A stretch of DNA of 64,000 nt from Janibacter sp. DB-40. Its GTDB lineage: Bacteria; Actinomycetota; Actinomycetes; Actinomycetales; Dermatophilaceae. The notes under the pieces were generated by a model that had not been told where the DNA came from, made no database searches, and saw nothing but the letters and a program-made list of their open reading frames with translations. This document shows positions 54,562-63,137 of the stretch, piece by piece. Position numbers and translations under genes: made by a program. The stretch is from NCBI RefSeq assembly GCF_029510815.1, contig NZ_CP120360.1:496001-560000 (forward strand). Reading direction: 5' to 3'. Position 1 is the first letter of the stretch. Every line of letters starts with the position of its first letter.

Positions 54562-54578
54562 TATCGGGTCACCCGATA
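54562..54578. promoter_or_regulatory. 17-bp perfect palindrome after tetR
   Basis: TATCGGGT-C-ACCCGATA is a perfect inverted repeat with a single central base. It lies between the tetR stop and the terminator, 3 bases before the latter. It does not resemble the TTGAA-N6-TTCAA operators. It may be a protein-binding site or a small stem stacked on the terminator. Role unknown. Confidence 0.5.
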
Positions 54579-54580
54579 AA

Positions 54581-54621
54581 CCCCCGCTCCGCAAGGGTTC
54601 GAGACCCTTGCGGAGCGGGGG
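54581..54621. terminator. Rho-independent bidirectional terminator
   Basis: CCCCCGCTCCGCAAGGGT (54581-54598), loop TCGAG, ACCCTTGCGGAGCGGGGG (54604-54621): a perfect 18-base stem, followed by TTTGT. On the other strand it is preceded by AAA, giving a T3 run there. It ends the HAD-tetR operon and the minus-strand SDR gene. Confidence 0.92.
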
Positions 54622-54651
54622 TTTGTCATGCAGAGCCGGGCGAAGGGGGGA

Positions 54652-55437
54652 TCACCGGGCGATGGTGACCCCACCGTCGACGGTCAGGGTGGTGCCGACG
54701 ACGTAGTCCCCGGCGGCGGAAGCGAGGTAGACGGCCGCGGCGGCCATGTCCTCCGGGCGGCCGATGCGACCGGAGGGGATGTGGGCGCTGACCTCCTCGG
54801 AGTTGTCGCGGGCGTCCTTGTTCATGTTCGAGGCGAAGGCCCCCGGCGCGATGGCGCTGACGACGATCCCCTCCGGGGCCAGTCGCACACCCATCCGCTT
54901 GGTGAGGTGGATGATCCCCGCCTTGCTCGCGTGGTACGAGTACGTCTCCAGCGGGTTGAGGGAGAGGCCGTCGATCGAGCCGATGTTGATCACCTTGGCC
55001 AGGTGTCCGCCGCGCTCGTGGCCGGCGAGGAGGAGGTCCTTGGCGGCCTGGGTGAGGAAGAACGGCGTCTTGACGTTGAGGTCCATGACCTTGTCCCACC
55101 CGTCCTCGGGGAACTCGTCGAAGGGCGCACCCCAGGCCGCACCGGCGTTGTTGACGAGGATGTCGAGGTGGTCCTCGTGCGTGCGGAAGGCCTCGAGCAG
55201 CGCGGCGATGCCGTCGGTGGTGGAGACGTCGACCGGGAGCGCCACGCAGCGGCCCTGCCCGTACTGCTCCGACAGCTCGGCCGCGGTGGCCTCGCAGGCC
55301 TCGGCCTTGCGGGCGGTGATGTAGACCCGGGCGCCCTGGCAGAGCAGGCCCTCGGCGATCATCCGGCCGATGCCGCGGGAGCCGCCGGTCACGAGGGCGA
55401 CGCGGCCGTCGAGGGAGAAGAGGGAGGGGATGTCCAT
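54652..55437 (-). CDS. SDR-family oxidoreductase
   Basis: A short-chain dehydrogenase of 261 residues from ATG 55437 (AAGGACC upstream). Cofactor motif VTGGSRGIGRMIAEG, then NNAGAAWG, the catalytic NIGSIDGL Ser and YSYHASKAG (Tyr, Lys). GGSRG with a following basic residue fits NADP(H) or NAD(H). It probably oxidises a hydroxyacyl intermediate or an alcohol. It has its own promoter carrying the island operator. Confidence 0.9.
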   Translation of the reverse strand: MDIPSLFSLDGRVALVTGGSRGIGRMIAEGLLCQGARVYITARKAEACEATAAELSEQYGQGRCVALPVDVSTTDGIAALLEAFRTHEDHLDILVNNAGAAWGAPFDEFPEDGWDKVMDLNVKTPFFLTQAAKDLLLAGHERGGHLAKVINIGSIDGLSLNPLETYSYHASKAGIIHLTKRMGVRLAPEGIVVSAIAPGAFASNMNKDARDNSEEVSAHIPSGRIGRPEDMAAAAVYLASAAGDYVVGTTLTVDGGVTIAR

Positions 55438-55474
55438 GTGCAGGTCCTTGCGTCGGAGGGGGTGCGTTGGGCCG

Positions 55475-55526
55475 ACAGTAGCGATACTTGAATTCCGATT
55501 CAAGATATAGTTGAGGTCGGATTCAT
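55475..55526. promoter_or_regulatory. Divergent operator/promoter between SDR and MDR operons
   Basis: CTTGAATTCCGATTCAAG (55487-55504) is a perfect inverted repeat of the island type (TTGAA-TTCCGA-TTCAA). On the minus strand TTGAAT (55503-55498), 17 bases, TACTGT (55480-55475) forms a clear promoter for the SDR gene. A weaker site TTGAG-GTCGGA-TTCAT follows at 55511-55526, nearer the MDR gene. Confidence 0.75.
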
Positions 55527-55577
55527 GTTGTGGGAGGGTGACGGCGACCGTCCATCCCACCATCGGCAGGAGTTCCC

Positions 55578-56579
55578 ATGAGCTGGTCGTCGCAGGAAGT
55601 ACGTCTGGCCCAGCGGCCGCAGGGTCGACCCGATGCGAGCACGTGGCAGCTCGCCACGACCGAGGTCCCCGAGCCCGGCCCGGGTGAGTTCGTCGTGCGC
55701 ATCGACCTGATCTCCCTCGACCCGGCGATGCGCGGCTGGCTCAACGACGTGCGCTCCTACGTGCCGCCCGTCGGCATCGGCGAGGTCATGCGCGCCTTCG
55801 CGGCCGGGGAGGTCATCGCCTCCGAGCACGCGGACTTCGCGGTCGGTGACGCGGTCAGCGGCACCTTCGGCGTGCGCGAGCACGTGCTCTCCGACGGGAA
55901 GGGGGTGACGAAGCTCGACCTCGACGTCGCCCCGATGGCGACCTGGCTCGGTGCGCTCGGGATGCCCGGCATGACGGCCTACTTCGGTCTCGAGGACGTC
56001 GGTCGCGCGCAGCCGGGGGAGACCGTGCTCGTCTCGGCCGCTGCCGGTGCGGTCGGCAGCGTCGTCGCCCAGCTCGCCAAGGCGAAGGGGTGCCGCGTGA
56101 TCGGCGTCGCCGGCGGGCCGGACAAGGTCGCCTGGCTGCGTGACCTCGGGCTGGACGAGGTCATCGACCGCAAGGAGGGCGACCTGCTGCGCCAGGTGCG
56201 TCGTGCAGCGCCCGACGGCGTGGACGTGTACTTCGACAACGTGGGTGGCGAGCTGCTCGACGCCGCCCTGGCCAACCTCGCCCGTGGCGCCCGCATCGCG
56301 ATCTGCGGTGCCATCTCCACCTACAACGACGAGACGCTGGCGGAGGGGCCGCGTCGGTACATGGCCCTCCTCGTCTTCCGCGCGAGCATGCAGGGCTTCC
56401 TCGTCATGGACTACCTCGACCGCTACCCCGAGGGCATCGCGGCGATCTCGAAGCTGATCGAGCAGGACCGCCTCGTCGCCACCGAGACGGTGCTCGAGGG
56501 TGGCGTCGCCGGCTTCCCCGACGCGCTGCTCGGACTCTTCGACGGGGTCAACACCGGCAAGCTGCTCCTCAAGGTCTGA
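55578..56579 (+). CDS. NADPH-dependent MDR reductase, PTGR/CurA type
   Basis: A zinc-free medium-chain reductase of 333 residues. It belongs to the prostaglandin reductase/leukotriene B4 dehydrogenase group: LISLDPAMRGWLNDVRSYVP, TWLGALGMPGMTAYFGLEDV, SAAAGAVGSVVAQLAKAKGC and DVYFDNVGGELLDAAL. Members reduce the double bond of enones and 2-alkenals with NADPH. AGGAG precedes the ATG. First gene of an operon with a second MDR enzyme and a thioesterase, behind the island operator. Confidence 0.9.
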   Translation: MSWSSQEVRLAQRPQGRPDASTWQLATTEVPEPGPGEFVVRIDLISLDPAMRGWLNDVRSYVPPVGIGEVMRAFAAGEVIASEHADFAVGDAVSGTFGVREHVLSDGKGVTKLDLDVAPMATWLGALGMPGMTAYFGLEDVGRAQPGETVLVSAAAGAVGSVVAQLAKAKGCRVIGVAGGPDKVAWLRDLGLDEVIDRKEGDLLRQVRRAAPDGVDVYFDNVGGELLDAALANLARGARIAICGAISTYNDETLAEGPRRYMALLVFRASMQGFLVMDYLDRYPEGIAAISKLIEQDRLVATETVLEGGVAGFPDALLGLFDGVNTGKLLLKV

Positions 56580-56586
56580 CCCAAGA

Positions 56587-56647
56587 GGCTTCGAGGCGCC
56601 CATGCAGAGCATGGGACCCAGCCCGCAGGCGGCCTCGCACCTCAGCC
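56587..56647. repeat. Palindromic dispersed repeat, copy 3 (family 2), with nested hairpin
   Basis: The left arm GGCTTCGAGGC (56587-56597) and right arm CACCTCAGCC (56638-56647) pair as GGCT-(TC bulge)-GAGG, the layout of copies at 18238 and 27648. The centre differs and contains CCCATGC-AGA-GCATGGG (56599-56615), a separate perfect hairpin. It lies between two co-oriented reductase genes. Confidence 0.7.
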
Positions 56648-56670
56648 AGCGTCCAACGAAAGGTTTCCCT

Positions 56671-57624
56671 GTGCGCGCCATCCACATCTCCTCCCTCGAC
56701 GGGCCCGACGCGGTCGAGCTCGTCGACGTCCCGGAGCCGTCCGACGACTCCCTGGTGACGATCGCGGTCAAGGCGGCCGGCGTCGCCTTCCCGGAGCTGC
56801 TCCAGACCCGGGGCCTGTACCAGATGAAGCCCGACCTCCCCTTCGTCCCGGGGGCGGAGGTCGCCGGTGTCGTCGAGAGCGCTCCCGAGGGGAGCGGCTT
56901 CGCGCCGGGGGACCGCGTGGCGGCGCTCACGCTGCTCGGGGGCTTCGCGGAGAAGGCGCAGGCCCGCCCGGACCTCACCTTCGCCCTGCCGGACAACGTC
57001 GCCTTCGAGGAGGCGGCGTCCTTCACCTTCAACTACGCGACCGTCTACTTCGCGCTCGTCGAGCGCGGTGGCCTCGCGGAGGGGGAGAGCGTCCTCGTCC
57101 ACGGCGCGGCCGGCGGCATCGGGACGGCGGCCATCCAGATGGCCAAGGCCTTCGGTGCCGGTCGCGTGATCGGGGTGGTCTCCACCGAGGCGAAGGGGGA
57201 GGTGGCGCGTGCCGCGGGGGCCGACGAGGTCGTCCTCGCCGACGACTTCCTCGCGACGATCGGGAAGTCCTCCGTCGACGTCGTCGTGGACCCGGTGGGC
57301 GGGGACCGGTTCACCGACTCCCTCCGCGCGCTCAAGGAGCACGGCCGGCTGCTCGTCATCGGCTTCACCGCCGGGGAGATCCCCACCGTCAAGGTCAACC
57401 GGCTGCTGCTGAACAACGTCGCGGTCGTCGGGGTCGGCTGGGGCGCGTTCGCCATGAGCCGTCCGGGCCACGTGCAGAAGGAGTGGGAGGCCATGCTCCC
57501 GCACCTGCGCAGCGGTGCCCTGCGGCCGGTCGTCGGATCCACCCACGCGCTCGAGGCCGCGGCGACAGCGCTGACCTCCCTCGAGGGCCGCACGGTCACC
57601 GGCAAGGTCGTCCTGGTGCCATGA
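56671..57624 (+). CDS. NADPH:quinone oxidoreductase-type MDR enzyme
   Basis: A reductase of 317 residues from GTG 56671. It has no zinc ligands. Motifs are VAFPELLQTRGLYQMKPDLP, FVPGAEVAGVVES, and VHGAAGGIGTAAIQMAKAFG for NADPH binding. It probably reduces an activated C=C bond or a quinone. The stop overlaps the thioesterase ATG. The 91-base gap to the preceding gene holds a palindromic repeat, and AAAGG seven bases before the GTG is the only ribosome site. Confidence 0.87.
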   Translation: MRAIHISSLDGPDAVELVDVPEPSDDSLVTIAVKAAGVAFPELLQTRGLYQMKPDLPFVPGAEVAGVVESAPEGSGFAPGDRVAALTLLGGFAEKAQARPDLTFALPDNVAFEEAASFTFNYATVYFALVERGGLAEGESVLVHGAAGGIGTAAIQMAKAFGAGRVIGVVSTEAKGEVARAAGADEVVLADDFLATIGKSSVDVVVDPVGGDRFTDSLRALKEHGRLLVIGFTAGEIPTVKVNRLLLNNVAVVGVGWGAFAMSRPGHVQKEWEAMLPHLRSGALRPVVGSTHALEAAATALTSLEGRTVTGKVVLVP

Positions 57625-58127
57625 CCCGCGCAGGACTGCCATCAGCGGAGGAGGTCGCGCAGCTCCCCGAGGTCTGCCGCACGGTCGCCGGCCCGGAGTG
57701 GGAGGACGGCAACGGTCACGTCAACGTCCAGCACTTCTACGGCTTCCACATCCTGGCGGCGGAGGGGGCGTTGCGCCGGATCGGTGTCGACGAGGAGTAC
57801 CGCACGCTGCGGCGCCGCGGGGTCTTCAGCATGGAGCAGCACCTGCGCTTCCACGACGAGGTGCACGTCGGCGAGGAGATCTCGGGCCACGTGCGGTGGC
57901 TGGACCGTGGCGAGAAGGTCTTCCATGGGATCTCCGTCGTGGTCAACCACTCGACCGGTCGGATCGCAAACACCCTCGAGGTCCTCGAGGGGCACGTCGA
58001 CCTCGTCAGCCGCCGACTGGCTCCCTTCCCCGACGACCTCGCGGAGGCGATCGACGCCGAGGTGGCCCGCCATCGCGCGCTGCCGTGGCAGCTGCCGCTC
58101 GCGGGTGCGATGGGTGTGCGCCGCTGA
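57621..58127 (+). CDS. Acyl-CoA thioesterase family protein (hotdog fold)
   Basis: A hotdog-fold protein of 168 residues resembling 4-hydroxybenzoyl-CoA thioesterases. EWEDGNGHVNVQHFYGFHIL contains the N-H-V-N pattern of 4HBT_2 proteins, in which the acidic residue lies nearby. The sheet region FHDEVHVGEEISGHVRWLDR follows. It probably hydrolyses a CoA thioester. Co-translated with the preceding reductase. Followed by repeat array 4. Confidence 0.8.
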   Translation: MTRAGLPSAEEVAQLPEVCRTVAGPEWEDGNGHVNVQHFYGFHILAAEGALRRIGVDEEYRTLRRRGVFSMEQHLRFHDEVHVGEEISGHVRWLDRGEKVFHGISVVVNHSTGRIANTLEVLEGHVDLVSRRLAPFPDDLAEAIDAEVARHRALPWQLPLAGAMGVRR

Positions 58128-58146
58128 CGCGCCCCCCTTCCCCCGC

Positions 58147-58214
58147 TCGCAAGAGCCTAAGCAGTTGCGAACGGGGGGCGGCCGGGGTGTCGCAGGAGCC
58201 TAAGCAGTTGCGAA
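58147..58214 (+). repeat. Two 25-nt imperfect palindromes (array 4)
   Basis: Copies at 58147-58171 (CGCAAGAGCCTAAGCAG then TTGCGAA) and 58190-58214 (CGCAGGAGCCTAAGCAG then TTGCGAA), period 43, orientation as in array 1. The first has AAGAG for AGGAG, matching the TCTT variant of array 2. The array fills the space between convergent thioesterase and MaoC genes. Confidence 0.95.
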
Positions 58215-58226
58215 CCGGGGGCCGGC

Positions 58227-58697
58227 TCAGACGCTGAAGCGACCGATCGAGTTGGCGATGAGGATCGGCTTGTCGATGCCGTCCGCCTCGACGGTCAGCT
58301 TGGTGACGACGTTGACCTGGCCGGGGGCGGTCTCCTCGACCGAGGTCACCTCCGCGCGCATCCGGATGCGCGAGTCCACGGGCAGCGGGTGGAGGAAGCG
58401 GATCCGGTCGTAGCCGTAGTTGAGGCTGTGCGTGAAGCCGTCGAAGGCCATCAGCTCCTCGAAGAAGGCCGGTGTGCGCGACAGGCTGTAGAGGCCGTGC
58501 GCGATCGTCGAGCCGAAGGGGGAGTCCGCGGCCCTCGCGGGGTCCACGTGGATCCACTGGTGGTCCCCGGTGAGGTCGGCGAAACCGTCGATCGCGGCCT
58601 GGTCGACGACGTGCCACCCGGTGGGGCCGAGTTCGACGCCGACGAGGTCCTTGAGTTCCTGCACGGAGGTCGGGCGGTACTGCGCGGTCTGGGTCAC
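58227..58697 (-). CDS. MaoC-family (R)-enoyl-CoA hydratase
   Basis: A hotdog-fold hydratase of 156 residues. The hydratase-2 signature is in FADLTGDHQWIHVDPARAAD (Asp and His of the catalytic pair) with STIAHGLYSLS following. It hydrates trans-2-enoyl-CoA to the 3-hydroxy form. It is transcribed alone on the minus strand from a promoter that shares the operator with the FabG operon. The divergent FabG-like reductase could process its product. Confidence 0.9.
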   Translation of the reverse strand: MTQTAQYRPTSVQELKDLVGVELGPTGWHVVDQAAIDGFADLTGDHQWIHVDPARAADSPFGSTIAHGLYSLSRTPAFFEELMAFDGFTHSLNYGYDRIRFLHPLPVDSRIRMRAEVTSVEETAPGQVNVVTKLTVEADGIDKPILIANSIGRFSV

Positions 58698-58731
58698 GGT
58701 GAGCTCCTTCGATCACGAATCGGACGCTCCG

Positions 58732-58767
58732 AAACTAGTTGAACTTGAAGGCGGGTTCAAGTAGGTT
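58732..58767. promoter_or_regulatory. Symmetric divergent promoters around a TTGAA-N6-TTCAA operator
   Basis: CTTGAAGGCGGGTTCAAG (58744-58761) is the operator. Plus strand: -35 TTGAAC (58739-58744), 17 bases, -10 TAGGTT (58762-58767). Minus strand: -35 TTGAAC (58760-58755), 17 bases, -10 TAGTTT (58737-58732). A protein on the operator would block both promoters at once. Confidence 0.8.
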
Positions 58768-58804
58768 CGGAGCAACCGGACGTCGAGACCACAGGAGTTC
58801 TCAC

Positions 58805-59566
58805 ATGACCACTGACCAGCAGCGCGTCGCCGTCGTCACCGGCGCGGCACGGGGCATCGGAGCCGGCGTCGCCCGCCGCCTCGCCGCGGACGGGATGGCC
58901 GTCGCCGTCCTCGACCTCGACGAGTCGGCCTGCGCGACCGTCGTCGACGACATCACCGCGGCCGGGGGCCGGGCCCTCGCCGTGGGCGCGGACGTCTCCG
59001 ACCCCGAGCAGGTCGAGGCCGCGGTCCGTCGCATCGCCGAGGAGCTCGGGGCTCCCACGGTCCTGGTCAACAACGCCGGCATCATCCGCGACAACCTGCT
59101 GTTCAGGATGAGCGTCGAGGACTGGGACTCCGTCATGGCGGTGCACCTGCGCGGCGCCTTCCTCATGACCAAGGCCTGCCAGGCCCACATGACCCAGGCG
59201 AAGTACGGCCGGATCATCAACCTCTCGTCCACGTCCGCCCAGGGCAACCGTGGGCAGGTCAACTACTCCGCGGCCAAGGCCGGCATGCAGGGCTTCACCA
59301 AGACCCTGGCCATCGAGCTCGGGAAGTTCGGGGTCACCGCGAACGCGATCGCCCCCGGGTTCATCGAGACCGAGATGACCGCGGAGACCGCGGCCCGGAT
59401 CGGCATCAGCTTCGACGACCTCAAGGCCAACGCCTCGGCGCGAGCCGCGGTCGCCCGCACCGGCAGGCCGGAGGACATCGCCCACGCCGTCTCCTTCTTC
59501 GCCAGTGAGGGCGCCGGCTTCACCACCGGCCAGGTCCTCTACGTCGCCGGCGGGCCCTGCGACTGA
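58805..59566 (+). CDS. 3-oxoacyl-ACP/CoA reductase-like SDR (FabG type)
   Basis: A short-chain dehydrogenase of 253 residues from ATG 58805 (AGGAG upstream). Motifs: VTGAARGIGAGVARR, NNAGIIRDNLLFRM, INLSSTSAQGNRGQVNYSAA with Ser, and the Tyr and Lys of YSAAKAG, and NAIAPGFIETEMT. The sequence is close to FabG, with NNAGIIRD typical of beta-ketoacyl reductases. In this setting it is likely the 3-hydroxyacyl-CoA dehydrogenase step after the MaoC hydratase. First of a five-gene plus-strand run. Confidence 0.9.
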   Translation: MTTDQQRVAVVTGAARGIGAGVARRLAADGMAVAVLDLDESACATVVDDITAAGGRALAVGADVSDPEQVEAAVRRIAEELGAPTVLVNNAGIIRDNLLFRMSVEDWDSVMAVHLRGAFLMTKACQAHMTQAKYGRIINLSSTSAQGNRGQVNYSAAKAGMQGFTKTLAIELGKFGVTANAIAPGFIETEMTAETAARIGISFDDLKANASARAAVARTGRPEDIAHAVSFFASEGAGFTTGQVLYVAGGPCD

Positions 59567-60381
59567 TGGCGCCCGCGATGCAGATCAAGGACACCGTCGC
59601 CGTCGTCACCGGAGCCGCCGGGGGCATCGGCGCGGCTCTGGCCGAGGCACTCCTGGCGGGAGGCGCCCGGGTCGTCGTCTCGGACGTCGACGAGCAGCGC
59701 CTCGCCGGGACGGCCGAGCGGCTGGGGGCGGTCGCCGTCGCGGGTGACGCCTCCAGCGACGCCGACATCGCCGCGATGATCGCGGCTGCCGAGGAGCACT
59801 TCGGCCCGGTCGACCTCTTCTTCGCCAATGCCGGTGTCGGCGACGGTTCCGGCCTGGCGGCGGACGACGAGCAGTGGCAGCGGGCGCTCGACGTCAACCT
59901 CCTCGCCCACGTGCGTGCCGCCCGCCAGCTCGTGCCCGGCTGGGTCGAGCGGGGGAGGGGCTACTTCGTCTCCACCGCCTCGGCCGCCGGGCTGCTCACG
60001 CAGATCGGTTCGGCCACCTACTCGGCGTCCAAGCACGGTGCCGTCGGTTTCGCCGAGTGGCTCGCGGTGACCTACGGCGACGACGGCGTCGGCGTCAGCT
60101 GCCTGTGCCCGATGGGGGTCGACACCGACATGCTCCGGTCCGGGATGACCTCGGCGGGTGGCGAAGGGGGGAAGGTCGCCGCCGCGGCGGTGACCAGCGC
60201 CGGTGAGGTGCTCGCCCCCGGTGACGTGGCCGAGCAGGTCCTCCGGGCCGTCGAGGAGGGCACCTTCCTCATCACCCCGCACGCCGACGTGCGCGAGTTC
60301 CTCCGACGCAAGGTCGACGACCACGACCGGTGGATCCGCGGGATGCAGCGCTACCAGCGACAGCTGAAGGAGAACTCGTGA
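59566..60381 (+). CDS. SDR-family oxidoreductase
   Basis: A short-chain dehydrogenase of 271 residues. The ATG at 59566 overlaps the preceding stop; ATG 59578 is an in-frame alternative closer to the family start. Motifs: VTGAAGGIGAALAEAL, ANAGVGDG, STASAAGLLTQIGSATYSAS with YSASK. The PGWVERGRGYFVSTASAAGL stretch and an extended C-terminus (HDRWIRGMQRYQRQ) fit the classical-SDR branch that acts on bulky alcohols. Substrate unknown. Confidence 0.87.
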   Translation: MAPAMQIKDTVAVVTGAAGGIGAALAEALLAGGARVVVSDVDEQRLAGTAERLGAVAVAGDASSDADIAAMIAAAEEHFGPVDLFFANAGVGDGSGLAADDEQWQRALDVNLLAHVRAARQLVPGWVERGRGYFVSTASAAGLLTQIGSATYSASKHGAVGFAEWLAVTYGDDGVGVSCLCPMGVDTDMLRSGMTSAGGEGGKVAAAAVTSAGEVLAPGDVAEQVLRAVEEGTFLITPHADVREFLRRKVDDHDRWIRGMQRYQRQLKENS

Positions 60382-61904
60382 TGGACAACACCGTCCGACT
60401 GGTCTGGACCTGGGCCGAGCAGACCCCCGATGCCCTCGCCCTGCGCGAGGGTGACCGGTCGTGGACCTACGCGCAGCTGCGCGACGGGGTCCGCGGCGCC
60501 ATGGCCGAGCTGGCCACACGCGGCGTGGGCCGCGGTGACCGGGTGCTCGTCGTCCTCCCGACGAGTGCCGAGTTCGTCCTGACCTACCACGCGGTCCTCG
60601 CGCTCGGCGCGACCGCCGTGACCGTCAACCCGCTGTGCACCGAGCGGGAGCTGGGCCACTTCGTCGACGACGCCGGGTGCTCGTTCGCCCTGGGCTGGCA
60701 GGAGGACGCCGCCGCGGTCGCGGCCACCGCCGAGTCCGCCGGCATCCCGCTGTGGCTGCTCGGGCCGGGCGGCGTCACACCCGGTGGGGACGTCGAGCCC
60801 GCCGACGTCGCGAGCGACGACGCCGCGGTCCTGCTCTACACCTCGGGCACCACCGGTGCGCCCAAGGGGGCCGTGCTCACCCACGGCAACCTCCTGGCCT
60901 GCGGTGCGGCACTGGCCGAGGCGCTCGACCAGACGCCGGACGACCGGATGGGCACCGCCCTCCCCCTCTTCCACGTCTTCGGCCAGGCGGCGGTGATGCT
61001 CACCTGCTTCACCATCGGCGCCTCGCTCTCCCTGCAGCGCCCCTTCGACGCCGCGGCGCTGCTGCGGATGGCGGCGGACCAGCGGCTGACCGGGCTCGCG
61101 GGCGTGCCGACGATGTGGAACGCGATGCTCCACGCCGAGACGGACGTCACCGCGGAGGACCTCGCCGACCTGCGGCTGGCCTGCTCGGGTGGCGCTGCGC
61201 TCCCCCTCGAGGTGTCCAAGGCCTTCAAGGACCGGTTCGGGGCGCTCGTCCTCGACGGCTACGGCCTGAGCGAGACGGCGGGCGCCTCGACGTTCAACCG
61301 TGCGAAGCACCCGCGCAAGGAGATGAGCGTGGGCCGTGCCCTCCCGGGCAGCAAGCTCGCCATCCTCGACGAGGACCGGAAGCCGCTGGCGCCGGGTGAG
61401 GTCGGAGAGGTCGCCATCAGCGGGCCCTTCGTCATGCGGGAGTACTGGAACCGACCCGAGGCGACCGAGGCGGTCCGGCACGGCGAGTGGTTCCTCACCG
61501 GCGACATCGGGCGGATGGACGAGGACGGCGACCTGTGGATCGTCGACCGCAAGAAGGACCTGGTCATCCGTGGCGGGTTCAACGTCTACCCGCGCGAGGT
61601 CGAGGAGGTGCTCTACGGGCACCCGGACATCCGGGAGGTGGCCGTCGTGGGGGTGCCCGACGCGCGACTCGGCGAGGAGATCGCCGCGGTGATCTCGCCG
61701 CAGCCGGGCGTCCACATCGACCCGACCGAGCTGCGCGCCTGGCTGGAGAAGCGGGTCGCCGCCTACAAGGTCCCGCGCATCTACCAGCTCGTCGAGGAGC
61801 TGCCGAAGGGCGCGACCGGCAAGATCCTCAAGCGGGGGATCGACCGGGAGTCCGTCTCCGCCTCCGGTGACCGCCCGTCCCGGGCCGCCACCTCCACCCA
61901 CTGA
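60381..61904 (+). CDS. AMP-forming acyl-CoA synthetase
   Basis: A class I adenylate-forming ligase of 507 residues. AAGGAG lies 8 bases before ATG 60381, which overlaps the preceding stop (TGATG). Motifs: P-loop LLYTSGTTGAPKGAVLTHGN, GYGLSETAGASTF, TGDIGRMDEDGDLWIVDRKK, and the catalytic lysine near PKGATGKILKRG. It activates a carboxylic acid to its CoA ester. In the island it would activate the hydroxy acid or fatty acid substrate. Chain length is not readable. Confidence 0.92.
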   Translation: MDNTVRLVWTWAEQTPDALALREGDRSWTYAQLRDGVRGAMAELATRGVGRGDRVLVVLPTSAEFVLTYHAVLALGATAVTVNPLCTERELGHFVDDAGCSFALGWQEDAAAVAATAESAGIPLWLLGPGGVTPGGDVEPADVASDDAAVLLYTSGTTGAPKGAVLTHGNLLACGAALAEALDQTPDDRMGTALPLFHVFGQAAVMLTCFTIGASLSLQRPFDAAALLRMAADQRLTGLAGVPTMWNAMLHAETDVTAEDLADLRLACSGGAALPLEVSKAFKDRFGALVLDGYGLSETAGASTFNRAKHPRKEMSVGRALPGSKLAILDEDRKPLAPGEVGEVAISGPFVMREYWNRPEATEAVRHGEWFLTGDIGRMDEDGDLWIVDRKKDLVIRGGFNVYPREVEEVLYGHPDIREVAVVGVPDARLGEEIAAVISPQPGVHIDPTELRAWLEKRVAAYKVPRIYQLVEELPKGATGKILKRGIDRESVSASGDRPSRAATSTH

Positions 61905-61919
61905 CGAAGGGAGCGAGAC

Positions 61920-63137
61920 GTGGACTTCGCACCGGACCCGAGGACCCTCGAGCTGCGCGAGCAGCTCACCGCCTTCATGGACGAGCACGTCTACCCGATC
62001 GAGGCGACCTACCAGGAGCAGCTCGACGACGCTCCCGACCGGTGGTCGCCGCCTCCGGTCATCGAGCAGGCCAAGGAGGCCGCCCGCACCCAGGGGCTGT
62101 GGAACCTCTTCCTCCCCGGGCAGGACGGCGCCGGCCTGACCAACCTCCAGTACGCGCCCCTGTGCGAGGTCCTGGGGCGCAGCCTGCACATCGCCCCCGT
62201 CGCCACGAACTGCGCAGCACCGGACACCGGCAACATGGAGGTGCTGCACATGTTCGGCACCCCGGAGCAGAAGGAGCAGTGGCTGCGGCCACTGCTCGAC
62301 GGCGAGATCCGCTCGGCCTTCGCCATGACCGAGCCGCGGGTGGCCAGCTCCGACGCCACCAACATCGAGACCTCGATCGTGCGCGACGGTGACGAGTACG
62401 TCATCAACGGCCGCAAGTGGTACATCTCCGGCGCGATGAATCCCAACGCCAAGGTCCTCATCGTCATGGGCAAGACCGACCCGTCCGCGGACCGGCACCG
62501 CCAGCAGTCGATGATCCTCGTGCCGCGGGACACCCCCGGTGTCGACGTGCGCCGCGGCATGAAGGTCTTCGGATACGACGACCGCGACCACGGCGGGCAC
62601 GCGGAGATCGACTTCACCGACGTGCGCGTCCCCGTCGGCAACCTCATCGGCGAGGAGGGCGGCGGCTTCGCCATCGCCCAGGCCCGCCTCGGTCCGGGGC
62701 GCATCCACCACTGCATGCGTCTGATCGGCATCGCCGAGCGATCCCTCGAGCTGATGGTCGCGCGTGCGTCCGAGCGCGTGGCCTTCGGCAAGCCCCTGTC
62801 CGAGCAGGGCGTCGTCCGCGACTGGATCGCCGAGTCCCGGGTGCGCATCGAGCAGCTGCGGCTGCTCACCCTCAAGGCGGCCTGGCTCATGGACACGGTG
62901 GGCAACAAGGGCGCCCACACCGAGATCCAGGCGATCAAGATCGCCGCGCCGAGCACCGTGGAGTGGATCCTCGACAAGGCCGTCCAGGTGCACGGGGCCG
63001 GTGGGCTCAGCCAGGATTTCCCGGTCGCGGAGTGGTACGCCCAGGTGCGCACCCTGCGCTTCGCCGACGGGCCCGACGAGGTCCACAAGAACGCCCTTGC
63101 CCGACACGAGATCCGGAGGCTGAGCACACGTGCCTGA
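61920..63137 (+). CDS. Acyl-CoA dehydrogenase of ACAD10/11 type, second copy
   Basis: An FAD enzyme of 405 residues from GTG 61920. It parallels the one at 51554: [71 protein letters not shown] and [20 protein letters not shown]. The SSDATNIE and [10 protein letters not shown] blocks place it with ACAD10/11 and LvaC. Two divergent copies in one island suggest two chain lengths or two steps. It overlaps the next dehydrogenase gene by 8 bases. Confidence 0.92.
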   Translation: MDFAPDPRTLELREQLTAFMDEHVYPIEATYQEQLDDAPDRWSPPPVIEQAKEAARTQGLWNLFLPGQDGAGLTNLQYAPLCEVLGRSLHIAPVATNCAAPDTGNMEVLHMFGTPEQKEQWLRPLLDGEIRSAFAMTEPRVASSDATNIETSIVRDGDEYVINGRKWYISGAMNPNAKVLIVMGKTDPSADRHRQQSMILVPRDTPGVDVRRGMKVFGYDDRDHGGHAEIDFTDVRVPVGNLIGEEGGGFAIAQARLGPGRIHHCMRLIGIAERSLELMVARASERVAFGKPLSEQGVVRDWIAESRVRIEQLRLLTLKAAWLMDTVGNKGAHTEIQAIKIAAPSTVEWILDKAVQVHGAGGLSQDFPVAEWYAQVRTLRFADGPDEVHKNALARHEIRRLSTRA

